Part shown: positions 43,078 through 50,304 of the stretch, piece after piece
Numbering within the stretch: position 1 is the stretch's first letter
Layout of the letters: every line of letters starts with the position of its first letter
From: Kiloniellaceae bacterium
Lineage (GTDB): Bacteria > Pseudomonadota > Alphaproteobacteria > Kiloniellales > J153
Reading direction: 5' to 3'
Assembly (NCBI GenBank): GCA_021776175.1
Contig: JAJFGJ010000003.1
Span: 208,233-272,232 of the forward strand
DNA: 64,000 bases
The notes under the pieces: model-generated
The model's input: the letters and a program-made list of their open reading frames with translations, nothing else
Told to the model about the DNA's origin: nothing
The model's database searches: none
Position numbers and translations under genes: made by a program

Positions 43078-44007
43078 ATGAAATCGCGGGGACTCGCGCT
43101 GGTTACGGTGCTGTGGGTCCTGACGCTGCTGTCCTTGATCGCCGCCAGCTTCTCGAATTCCACCCGAACCGAAATCAAGCTCGCCTTCAACCAATCGGAA
43201 ACCGCGCGGGCCGAGGCCTTGGCCGACGCGGGCGTGCACACCGCGATCCTTGGCCTTATGGCGCGCGAGGCTTCCAGTCAATGGCGTGCCGACGGCACGG
43301 TCTATGGATGGCGAAGGGGAGACGGCGAAATCCGGGTCCGGATTTGGGATGAAGGGGGTAAGATCGATATCAATGTGGCCACGGACGTAATGCTCAAGGC
43401 GCTGTTCGTCGCCGCCGGGCAGGAGCCGGACGAGGCTGCGGTTCTGGCGGACCGGATCTTGGATTTTCGCGATACCAACGATTTGCGCCAGTTGAATGGC
43501 GCCGAGGACCGCGATTACCGTGACGCGGGGCTGCCCTATGGGGCCAAGGACGCGCCCTTCGAAGTCTTGGAGGAATTGCGTCAGGTCCTTGGCCTGACTC
43601 AGGCAATCTACGAAACGGTCGCGCCGGCCATAAGCGTTCGCGCCCGTCAACGCCGGCCGCATGAAGCGACCGCTCATCCTTTGGTGAAAGCCGCCTTGGC
43701 CGGTGAAGTCCTGGATCGCGAGCCGCCCGAAGACACCACCCTCTCTCCGGAGCCGACCGAAGCCGGCGTCACGCCCTTGGAACCACCGCTTTCCGGCACG
43801 CAACAAGAGGCGGAGGACGGCGAATTTCCGGCACGCTCGCGGATCAATACATTCACGATCCATGCTGAGGGGCGAATGGACACCGGATCGGTTTTCGCCA
43901 GAACAGCGGTGGTGGAGATCGGCACGGGCGGCGACGTTCCGTTTGAATTTTGGTCATGGGCACAGGGAAAGCGGTCTTTGTTTCCCTTTGCCGCGGACCC
44001 GCGCTAG
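43078..44007 (+). CDS. gspK: minor pseudopilin GspK
   Basis: This 309-residue pseudopilin has the short GspK leader SRGLALVTVLWVLTLLSLIA, without Glu5, as is usual for GspK. The mature domain has GGKIDINVATDVMLKALFVA, RILDFRDTNDLRQLNGAEDR and APFEVLEELRQVLGLTQAIY. The C-terminus has an acidic, Pro-rich insertion near residue 215-260. It ends four bases from the minus-strand lipoprotein gene. Confidence 0.92.
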   Translation: MKSRGLALVTVLWVLTLLSLIAASFSNSTRTEIKLAFNQSETARAEALADAGVHTAILGLMAREASSQWRADGTVYGWRRGDGEIRVRIWDEGGKIDINVATDVMLKALFVAAGQEPDEAAVLADRILDFRDTNDLRQLNGAEDRDYRDAGLPYGAKDAPFEVLEELRQVLGLTQAIYETVAPAISVRARQRRPHEATAHPLVKAALAGEVLDREPPEDTTLSPEPTEAGVTPLEPPLSGTQQEAEDGEFPARSRINTFTIHAEGRMDTGSVFARTAVVEIGTGGDVPFEFWSWAQGKRSLFPFAADPR

Positions 44008-44011
44008 GGCG

Positions 44012-44653
44012 CTACTGCGAGGCGGCGCGCTGGGCACGGCTCCGCTTGCCGGCGTCAGCCACGAAGCGGGTGAAAATATCGCTCAAGGCGGTGTCCAGGG
44101 CCTGCACGGAGGCTTCCACACTGTCGTTTTCGGCCTCGATTTCGCGGCCATAGCTCTGCACGACGACCAGGTTCCGGCCGTTGTCTACCGTCATGGCGAG
44201 TTCCAGTTCCGCGACCACGCGGGTCCCGCCGTCTTGCAACAGGCGTTCCAGGCGCCGGATGCGTCCCGTGACTTCGTAGTCAGCCGGCAGGCGCAAGTCC
44301 GGTGTGATAACGGAGGTCGCCGCGCCACTGCTTCTTAGATAATCCACGAGCTGCGTTTGCAGCATCCGGGGCGGGGCTTCGGTCCAGTAGTGGTAATCGT
44401 GCTGCTGCACCTCGTGCGCGCCGCTGTCGCTGTACAACAGCGGCCGTTCGCGCAGCAAGCCTTCCGCCTCGATGGGCGCCACCGAGATCGTGCCCGGAAA
44501 GAAGGCTGCCGCGCCAAGCGGGGCCTGGACCGAAACCCGGTAAAAATGGTCCCTCGGCAGGGGCGGTGTTGCGCCAAGGCAGCCGCTCAAGGCGGCGGCC
44601 AGTATCAACGCTGCTTGGTATAAGGCCAGCTTCCTCGTGTCTGGAAAGGTCAT
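44012..44653 (-). CDS. ABC-type transport auxiliary lipoprotein (PqiC/DUF330-like)
   Basis: This 213-residue protein has a lipoprotein signal with lipobox ALSGC and a DUF330-type fold: DHFYRVSV, FFPGTISVAPIEAEGLLRER, HYWTEAPPRMLQTQLVDYLR and YEVTGRIRRLERLL. Such lipoproteins accompany MCE transporters and probably anchor the complex to the outer membrane. It is the last gene of the Mla operon, joined to mlaD by an ATGA overlap. Confidence 0.88.
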   Translation of the reverse strand: MTFPDTRKLALYQAALILAAALSGCLGATPPLPRDHFYRVSVQAPLGAAAFFPGTISVAPIEAEGLLRERPLLYSDSGAHEVQQHDYHYWTEAPPRMLQTQLVDYLRSSGAATSVITPDLRLPADYEVTGRIRRLERLLQDGGTRVVAELELAMTVDNGRNLVVVQSYGREIEAENDSVEASVQALDTALSDIFTRFVADAGKRSRAQRAASQ

Positions 44654-45627
44654 CGGGTATCCTCGGGTTGGCTTACCTTGGCCTCGGACACCGCTTCGCG
44701 TGGCGTGCTTCCAAGCAGGACGGCGGGATTGTTGCGGATAAGCCGGCTGAACTCGTTCATGTTGCGCGCCGTTCCGTCGAAGTTATAGACGATCGTGTCG
44801 ACGCTGCGCGCCATGGCCGCGAGGGTATAGCGCAGGTCCTTCAGCGTTTGTTCCACATCGGTGTCGCTGGCGTCGACCAAGGCGTCCAGGTTCGCGGTCA
44901 TGTTCAGCAGCCTGTTCATGGACAAAGCGAGGTCCTGGCTCGCGCCGGCGATTGTTTGGCTCGCGCCGGCGATTGTTTGGGTCGTGCTTTCGGTGTTTTC
45001 GATGGTCCGTCGAATCGCCTGGACGTTCTCATCGGCTAAAATAGCCTGTATCGGAGTCAGGCTTTCGTTGAGGCGCCGGGTGAAGGTCACCAACTCATCG
45101 GTGATCCTTGGCGTGTCGCGATTGAAGGTGCTGACCAGGGAGTGCAGGGTGCCGAGCAGGGGCTTCACGGTGCCCTCGCTTAACGATGTCAGTTGGCTGG
45201 CGGCGCCGCGCATGGCGGTAAACATGTCGGACGGCGCGGCACTGGGGATGTCGCCGCCAAGGGCGACGGTTTCCACCGCATGGCCGCTTTCTATGTCTAG
45301 CGTCTTCGCGCCCAGAAAGTTGGAGCTGCCGATCCTGGTCACGCTATCCACCGGGATGCGCCAGCCTTGCTTGACGCTGATTTCGATACGGAACCGGCCC
45401 GGGCCAGGCTGCTCACCGGCTTCGATACGCTCGACCTGTCCGACAGGGAAGCCTTCGAATCGGACCTGAGTCCCAAACTTGATATCGGCCACATTGCCGA
45501 GAGACACGAAATACCGGTCCGTGGGCCCGGTCCGCCCGGTCAATACGGCTATCGACCCGACTGCCGCCACGATCATGGCGGCGACAAAACAACCGACTAG
45601 TATGTAATTGGCTCTGTTGTTGTACAT
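44650..45627 (-). CDS. mlaD: MlaD-type MCE-domain protein
   Basis: This 325-residue protein has one N-terminal membrane helix (NYILVGCFVAAMIVAAVGSI). It is followed by a single MCE domain: YFVSLGNVADIKFGTQVRFE, GFPVGQVERIEAGEQPG and SSNFLGAKTLDIESG. A long helical C-terminal region follows with QTIAGAS repeated in frame. MCE rings move phospholipids between membranes. ATG at 45627 is used. The upstream neighbour is mlaF, 26 bases away. Confidence 0.92.
   Translation of the reverse strand: MYNNRANYILVGCFVAAMIVAAVGSIAVLTGRTGPTDRYFVSLGNVADIKFGTQVRFEGFPVGQVERIEAGEQPGPGRFRIEISVKQGWRIPVDSVTRIGSSNFLGAKTLDIESGHAVETVALGGDIPSAAPSDMFTAMRGAASQLTSLSEGTVKPLLGTLHSLVSTFNRDTPRITDELVTFTRRLNESLTPIQAILADENVQAIRRTIENTESTTQTIAGASQTIAGASQDLALSMNRLLNMTANLDALVDASDTDVEQTLKDLRYTLAAMARSVDTIVYNFDGTARNMNEFSRLIRNNPAVLLGSTPREAVSEAKVSQPEDTR
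44939..44980. repeat. 21-base tandem duplication inside mlaD
   Basis: The 21-base unit at 44939-44959 is repeated exactly at 44960-44980. It adds seven in-frame residues (QTIAGAS) in the helical C-terminal part of MlaD. Confidence 0.9.
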
Positions 45628-45653
45628 GGCGGCGTCCTGTTTGCGAAACGGCC

Positions 45654-46499
45654 CTATGCCTCGCCGGCCAAGCGGCGCAGGTATTGATCCGGGTCAAGCG
45701 GTGTGTCGTCGGGCTGGCGGTTCAGCAATCCTTGTACTCTTGGGTTGCTACTGCTTCGAACCTCGTCGGGGGTGCCGACTTCCAGGATTCGCCCGCTATC
45801 CAGGATCGTGATGCGATCGGCGATTTTGAAGGCGCTGTGGATCTCGTGGGTCACGACGACAATGGTCATGTCCATGGCGTCGCGCAGGCGCAGGATCAAA
45901 TCGTCCAAGGCGGCGGAAACCACCGGATCGAGGCCGGCCGAGGGTTCGTCGAAGAACAACAGCTTGGGGTCGGTGGCGATGGCGCGCGCGACGGCGGCGC
46001 GCTTCAACATGCCGCCGGAGAGCTCCGCCGGCATAAGATCGCCAAATCCCGATAGATTGACGATCTCCAGCTTCATGCGCGCCATGATGTCCATGGTTTT
46101 TTCGTCAAGCCGGGTATGTTCGCGCAGGGGCAGCTTGATATTTTCGGCGACCGACATGGAACTGAACAGAGCGCCGCCTTGGAAGGCGACCCCGATACGG
46201 CGGCACTGGTCGAGCATTTCAACCGGACCAAGCTGGGCAAGATCCTGACCGAGCAGTTTGATGGTACCGCCGCTGGGCCGCTCCAGCCCAATCAGGTGGC
46301 GCAGGAATGTGCTCTTGCCCGACCCACTGCCGCCCATGATGACCATGATCTCGCCGGCGCGTATGGACAGGTCAATGTCGAACAGAACTTGAGTTTGCCC
46401 GTAATGCGCGTTGAGGCCTTGAACCGCGATAGCGCCCTCGTCCGGTGGGGCAAACGGCGCCGCGGCGGTGGGTCTCGTATGGTGGGTTTCCGTTATCAT
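45654..46499 (-). CDS. mlaF: MlaF-type ABC transporter ATPase
   Basis: This 281-residue protein has Walker A IMGGSGSGKSTFLRHLIGLE, the signature LSGGMLKRAAVARAIATDP and Walker B LLFFDEPSAGLDP followed by VVTHEIHSAF. The MlaF features include RRIGVAFQGGALFSSMSVAE. It powers the MlaE permease. The N-terminus carries about 25 extra residues before the conserved strand AVQGLNAHYGQTQVL. It lies three bases after mlaE and 26 bases before mlaD. Confidence 0.94.
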   Translation of the reverse strand: MITETHHTRPTAAAPFAPPDEGAIAVQGLNAHYGQTQVLFDIDLSIRAGEIMVIMGGSGSGKSTFLRHLIGLERPSGGTIKLLGQDLAQLGPVEMLDQCRRIGVAFQGGALFSSMSVAENIKLPLREHTRLDEKTMDIMARMKLEIVNLSGFGDLMPAELSGGMLKRAAVARAIATDPKLLFFDEPSAGLDPVVSAALDDLILRLRDAMDMTIVVVTHEIHSAFKIADRITILDSGRILEVGTPDEVRSSSNPRVQGLLNRQPDDTPLDPDQYLRRLAGEA

Positions 46500-46502
46500 G
46501 AC

Positions 46503-47291
46503 TCAGCGCGTCGCCAGGTAGCCGAAAATCATGTCGGTCACGATAATGGCGGAGATCGCGTGAACTACCGCGCGCGTCGTGACCCGGCCGACACCTTCCG
46601 AGCCGCCGGTGACGAGCGAGCCGTTCACCGAGGCGATGATCGCGATCAGAACCGCGAACAGCGCGCTCTTGCCCAGGCCGTGCAGAAGGTCGCCGGGGGT
46701 CAAAACTTCGATGGTTCCGACCACGAAGGACGCGAAGGATGTTTCCATGGAAGCCGAGACAAAAAGGCCCGCGGCGCCCAAGCCAACCAAGTTGGACCAC
46801 ATGGCGAGCGCCGGGAGCATAATCAGCATGGCCAGAGTGGCCGGAGCGACAAGAAAGCGGACCGGATTGATACCGATCGTGCGTAGCGCATCGACTTCCT
46901 GACTTATCGTCATGGAGCTAAGCCGCGCGGCCAAGGCGGAACCGGAGCGGCCGGCCATGAGTATGCCGATAATGAGGGGCGAGAATTCCCGTGTCAGCGC
47001 CAAGGCGATGCCGACATGGGCGAAAGACTCGGCGCCGAACAAGCCCAGGGAGTAAAGGCTTTGCACGGCCAGCATGAAGCCTATCGCGGCCGCCAGCAGG
47101 GTCGCGATGGGCAAGGCCTCGATACCGACCTGCATCATTTGCTTCACCACGCTGGCGAGCCGGACCGGTTGGCGCCAGCGGCGCCCGAACAAAGTCCAGA
47201 ACAGACTCTCCGCCAAGAGACTCGCGGCGTACCCGGTTTCGTCGAGCGCGCGCGCACTGCGCCGGCCGGTTTGTTCCATGAAATTCAACAT
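46503..47291 (-). CDS. mlaE: MlaE-type ABC transporter permease
   Basis: This 262-residue membrane protein has the MlaE pattern: MMQVGIEALPIATLLAAAIG, then AALALTREFSPL-like residues and the LSSMTISQEVDALRTIGINP motif. PVRFLVAPATLAMLIMLPAL and FGTI/E-type segments complete it. It is the membrane core of the phospholipid transporter. ATG at 47291 is used; ATG at 47279 is possible. It follows the STAS gene by 17 bases. Confidence 0.93.
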   Translation of the reverse strand: MLNFMEQTGRRSARALDETGYAASLLAESLFWTLFGRRWRQPVRLASVVKQMMQVGIEALPIATLLAAAIGFMLAVQSLYSLGLFGAESFAHVGIALALTREFSPLIIGILMAGRSGSALAARLSSMTISQEVDALRTIGINPVRFLVAPATLAMLIMLPALAMWSNLVGLGAAGLFVSASMETSFASFVVGTIEVLTPGDLLHGLGKSALFAVLIAIIASVNGSLVTGGSEGVGRVTTRAVVHAISAIIVTDMIFGYLATR

Positions 47292-47308
47292 CGCGGGGCC
47301 GGCCGGAT

Positions 47309-47635
47309 CTACGCCCGCACGGCGCTGGTCAAGTCGTCGTGGATGTCGAATACGGTGTCGAGGCGCGCCAGCGCCAGAACCCGCATGGCTTGGGGATTTA
47401 CCGTGATCAGGGCCAGGTCCGCGCTATTCTTGCGCGCTTCCTGCAAGGCTTCGATCAGGCATGCGATTCCTGAGCTGTCGATATATTCGACCTCCGCCAT
47501 ATCGACCAAAATCATGCGCCCTTGCTCGACCGCGCCGAGGAGTACCTTGCGGACCTGCGGTGCGTGCTCAAGATCTATTTCACCGGCTAGGTGGACAACA
47601 CGGCGATTGGTGATTTGGCCCGTGGTCTCGGTCAT
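47309..47635 (-). CDS. STAS-domain protein (anti-anti-sigma/MlaB-like)
   Basis: This 108-residue single STAS domain has VVHLAGEIDLEHAPQVRKVL and the phosphorylation motif MAEVEYIDSSGIACLIEALQ. Ser55 matches the Ser phosphorylated in SpoIIAA. It is joined by an ATGA overlap to the RsbW-like kinase gene and lies 17 bases before mlaE. MlaB of enteric Mla complexes is also a STAS protein. So this protein may be an MlaB equivalent controlled by phosphorylation, a partner-switch antagonist, or both. Confidence 0.88.
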   Translation of the reverse strand: MTETTGQITNRRVVHLAGEIDLEHAPQVRKVLLGAVEQGRMILVDMAEVEYIDSSGIACLIEALQEARKNSADLALITVNPQAMRVLALARLDTVFDIHDDLTSAVRA

Positions 47636-48090
47636 GTGGACCCGTCCTTTCGCTTATACATACGCAGCAGGTTGCCGCCCCCCGGGGCCGCCAGGTATTC
47701 GAGCCGATCCATGATCGCGCTCATGAAGTAGCTGCCGAGCTTTCCCGGCTTGATATCGTGCAAGTCGCGATGCTGGATCTCGCGGGGATCGACGGTTGGC
47801 GCCCGGTCGCGTAGCTCGACGACTATGCCCTCGCCGTACCGCATGAGAGTTAGGTCGATCTCGCCGCTCTCCCGGCCCTTATAGGCATGGAGGATAATGT
47901 TCTGGCAGGCCTCGTCGACCGCGAGCACGACATCGCGGGCGACCGACGGTGCCAGGCCGCACATGCGCGCCGTGGCTTCGACGCCCGGACGTATCAACTT
48001 TATCCGGTCGACCTTGGCCAAGAATCGCACCTGGAGCAGAGTGTCGAGCGATTCGGCCTGGGCCGCCGCCTTAACCGCGGCATCAATCAT
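47632..48090 (-). CDS. RsbW-type anti-sigma factor / serine kinase
   Basis: This 152-residue GHKL ATP-binding protein shows APSVARDVVLAVDEACQNII (N box), then VELRDRAPTVDP (the D-box region) and GKLGSYFMSAIMDRLEYLAA. These are the features of RsbW/SpoIIAB-like anti-sigma kinases, which phosphorylate STAS partners. ATG at 48090 overlaps the phosphatase gene by eight bases; a TTG at 48120 is less likely. No sigma factor is encoded nearby. Confidence 0.88.
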   Translation of the reverse strand: MIDAAVKAAAQAESLDTLLQVRFLAKVDRIKLIRPGVEATARMCGLAPSVARDVVLAVDEACQNIILHAYKGRESGEIDLTLMRYGEGIVVELRDRAPTVDPREIQHRDLHDIKPGKLGSYFMSAIMDRLEYLAAPGGGNLLRMYKRKDGST

Positions 48091-49324
48091 GGGTCTTGAC
48101 CCAGGCGTCGTCGATGGCAAGAACGGTCAAGTCGTCGCGCAGGCTCCACCCCTCTTGGTTCAACTCGCTCAAGAGAGCTTCGATGCGCTCGGCCATGGGC
48201 AGGGACGAGAAGGACTCCATCATCTGGATAAGGCCGTCGGCACCGAGCTGCTCACCCTGGCCATAGCGAAACTCGGTCAAGCCGTCGCTGAAGATGAAAA
48301 ACTCTCCGCCTCCCATCTCGACTTTGCGTGCCGTCATGATGAGTTCGGGTAAAATTCCCAATGGCGGCGCGTCCGCTGGAAAAGATTCGTATCCGTGATC
48401 CTGGGACCGCAGAAGCGGGGGTTCATGCCCGGCATTGGCGAACTCCAGACTCCCGGTCGAGGGGTTATAGATGCCCGCGATCATGGTGACGAACATGCCG
48501 TGGCTGGCGGTCTCCTGAATTTCGCGATTCAAGCGCCGCAGAATTTCGGCCGGGCAAAATATGGTCTTGCCGAGACAGCGGTACAGGCTCGCGGCCTTGG
48601 CCATGAGGAGGGCGGCATTCATGCCCTTGCCGGAGACGTCGCCCAGGGCAAAAGCGATCCGCTGGTCCGGCAAGGTGAAGAAATCGAAGAAATCGCCGGA
48701 TACCTGGCGTATAGGCCGGTTGAATCCGAAGATTGGATACTCGCCCGGGGTGACGTTTGGCAAAAGGTGGCGCTGAATTTCAGCCGCGAATTCCAAATCG
48801 CGCGCCGTGTCTTTCTGGTCGTCGACCGCTTCCTTGAGCTGAGCGTTCGTGATGGCGAGGGCGGCCGCGTTGGCCATGGCCAGCAGTAAGGCCCGGTCCC
48901 GCCCATCGAATCCGGCGGCGCCGGCGCGCCGGGTCAGCCGCGCGGCGGCATAAGGTTGGCCGAGCGGCAATATCGGCGCGCAGATGGCGGGAATCGCCGT
49001 GGCATCCGCCTGACCGCACACGATGGTACGTTGTTCCAGACAACGTACGAGCATCGGGTCGTCGCATTGTGCATTCGTGCGGCGCGTGATCGATCGGCCG
49101 CGCGATGTACTAAATGCGAAGCCGCTCGGGCTTCCGCGCCAGAGATAGATTTCCGCGATCTCGGCCTGAAGATTCTTGACCATGCCTTCCAAGGCAATGT
49201 TCAAGGTCGCCGGCAGGTCGCGTTCGATGGTGAGTTCGCGGCAATAACCGGCCAAGATTTCGGCGTCGGAAATCGTTTCTAGAACTGGCTGGGCGGCGGC
49301 CAAAGAGGCGCTCGTGGCGTGCAT
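48083..49324 (-). CDS. RsbU-type PP2C phosphatase with a GAF-like domain
   Basis: This 413-residue protein has a GAF-like N-terminal domain (about residues 20-180) and a short coiled linker. A SpoIIE/PP2C domain follows: IQRHLLPNVTPGEYPIFGFN, QVSGDFFDFFTLPDQRIAFA, LGDVSGKGMNAALLMAKAAS, and FIFSDGLTEFRYGQGEQLGA. It would dephosphorylate the STAS protein. It is first in the operon, with the promoter in the AT-rich gap upstream. The ligand of the GAF-like domain is unknown. Confidence 0.9.
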   Translation of the reverse strand: MHATSASLAAAQPVLETISDAEILAGYCRELTIERDLPATLNIALEGMVKNLQAEIAEIYLWRGSPSGFAFSTSRGRSITRRTNAQCDDPMLVRCLEQRTIVCGQADATAIPAICAPILPLGQPYAAARLTRRAGAAGFDGRDRALLLAMANAAALAITNAQLKEAVDDQKDTARDLEFAAEIQRHLLPNVTPGEYPIFGFNRPIRQVSGDFFDFFTLPDQRIAFALGDVSGKGMNAALLMAKAASLYRCLGKTIFCPAEILRRLNREIQETASHGMFVTMIAGIYNPSTGSLEFANAGHEPPLLRSQDHGYESFPADAPPLGILPELIMTARKVEMGGGEFFIFSDGLTEFRYGQGEQLGADGLIQMMESFSSLPMAERIEALLSELNQEGWSLRDDLTVLAIDDAWVKTHD

Positions 49325-49689
49325 GATGGCAAGACCGTGATTGGGGCGATGTCAAGCTAAAGGCTACCAGTAAATGATTAAGCCACTCTTGGCCGGTTGG
49401 CGGCTCAAGGGCGCGCGCACGATCTATTCAATTAGAATTTCCTAAAATTTCATAAGAAGGTTTAACGAATTACGGAAACGACAATAAAATCAGCACATTC
49501 ATATCGCGCTATATAAGTAGATTTCATAATATAGATGTAATGTATAAATATTTGATACTTGTATATTGAATCTCAAATAGTATTGACGGACGTGGTGATG
49601 ATGTTGCTTGCATCGGGCCACCGGAGGGGGGAGTATTGCTTGCGATTGTATGATGTTTTCTGTGAGTTCCATCCCGGTGAGGAGACGCT
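49325..49689. other. 365-base AT-rich divergent intergenic region
   Basis: From about 49430 to 49600 the sequence is far more AT-rich than the genome around it, with TATATAAG, TAATATAG and ATAAATATTTG stretches. It separates the phosphatase operon from the receiver/BTAD genes and should contain both promoters. I see no protein gene in it. Confidence 0.55.
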
Positions 49690-50304
49690 ATGCCCAGACT
49701 AAGTGGGATTCCGGTCCTGGTTCTCGACGGCGATCCCAGCGTGATCGAGGACTTCGCAATCGTCTTGGGACAGTCACGCGAAGCTGGCGATGAATCCAAC
49801 CCCATGGGGGGCGCATTCGAGACCGAGCTTTTGGGATCGAGCTCCGCTCGCGGCCGCTTTCCGGAAGTCGAGCTCTCGGCCGGGAAAGATGGGCCCATGA
49901 CGGTCGAGGCGGGCCGCCGGGCGGTCGAGCGCGGACAACCATATCGTATCGCGTTTATCGATATTGGTTTGCCGCCCGGACATTGGGGCCTCGATATCGC
50001 GGCGGCCCTTCGTGCTTTGGATCCGAAGCTTCATATCGTCCTCACGATCTCGGAACCGGGTCCAAGGCCGTTCGATATCTGCGAGCAAGTCGCGCCCGCG
50101 GATCGCCTGAGCCTATTGCATAAGCCGCTTCGCGCGCCTGAGATCGAGCAGCTCATTTTGGCGGCGGAGGCCCGGCACGCCCGCGAAAGCGCCGATGAGC
50201 TGGCCCGCTCGCAAGCGCGGGGGATGTATCCTTCCCGCACCGTCAGGGAGTTGAGGTTGGACGATGGGCGAGGCGTTGTCGCCTCGGCGGAGTCCGAGGT
50301 TTGA
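49690..50304 (+). CDS. divergent response-regulator receiver protein
   Basis: This 204-residue protein has a receiver-like fold. It starts IPVLVLDGDPSVIEDFAIVL, then has a loop of about 50 extra residues, PYRIAFIDIGLPPGHWGLDI with the probable phosphoacceptor Asp, and LSLLHKPLRAPEIEQLILAA with the conserved Lys. No output domain is present. ATG at 49690 has GAGGAG upstream. The end overlaps the BTAD gene start by 41 bases. Together they may form a two-gene signalling unit. Confidence 0.7.
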   Translation: MPRLSGIPVLVLDGDPSVIEDFAIVLGQSREAGDESNPMGGAFETELLGSSSARGRFPEVELSAGKDGPMTVEAGRRAVERGQPYRIAFIDIGLPPGHWGLDIAAALRALDPKLHIVLTISEPGPRPFDICEQVAPADRLSLLHKPLRAPEIEQLILAAEARHARESADELARSQARGMYPSRTVRELRLDDGRGVVASAESEV

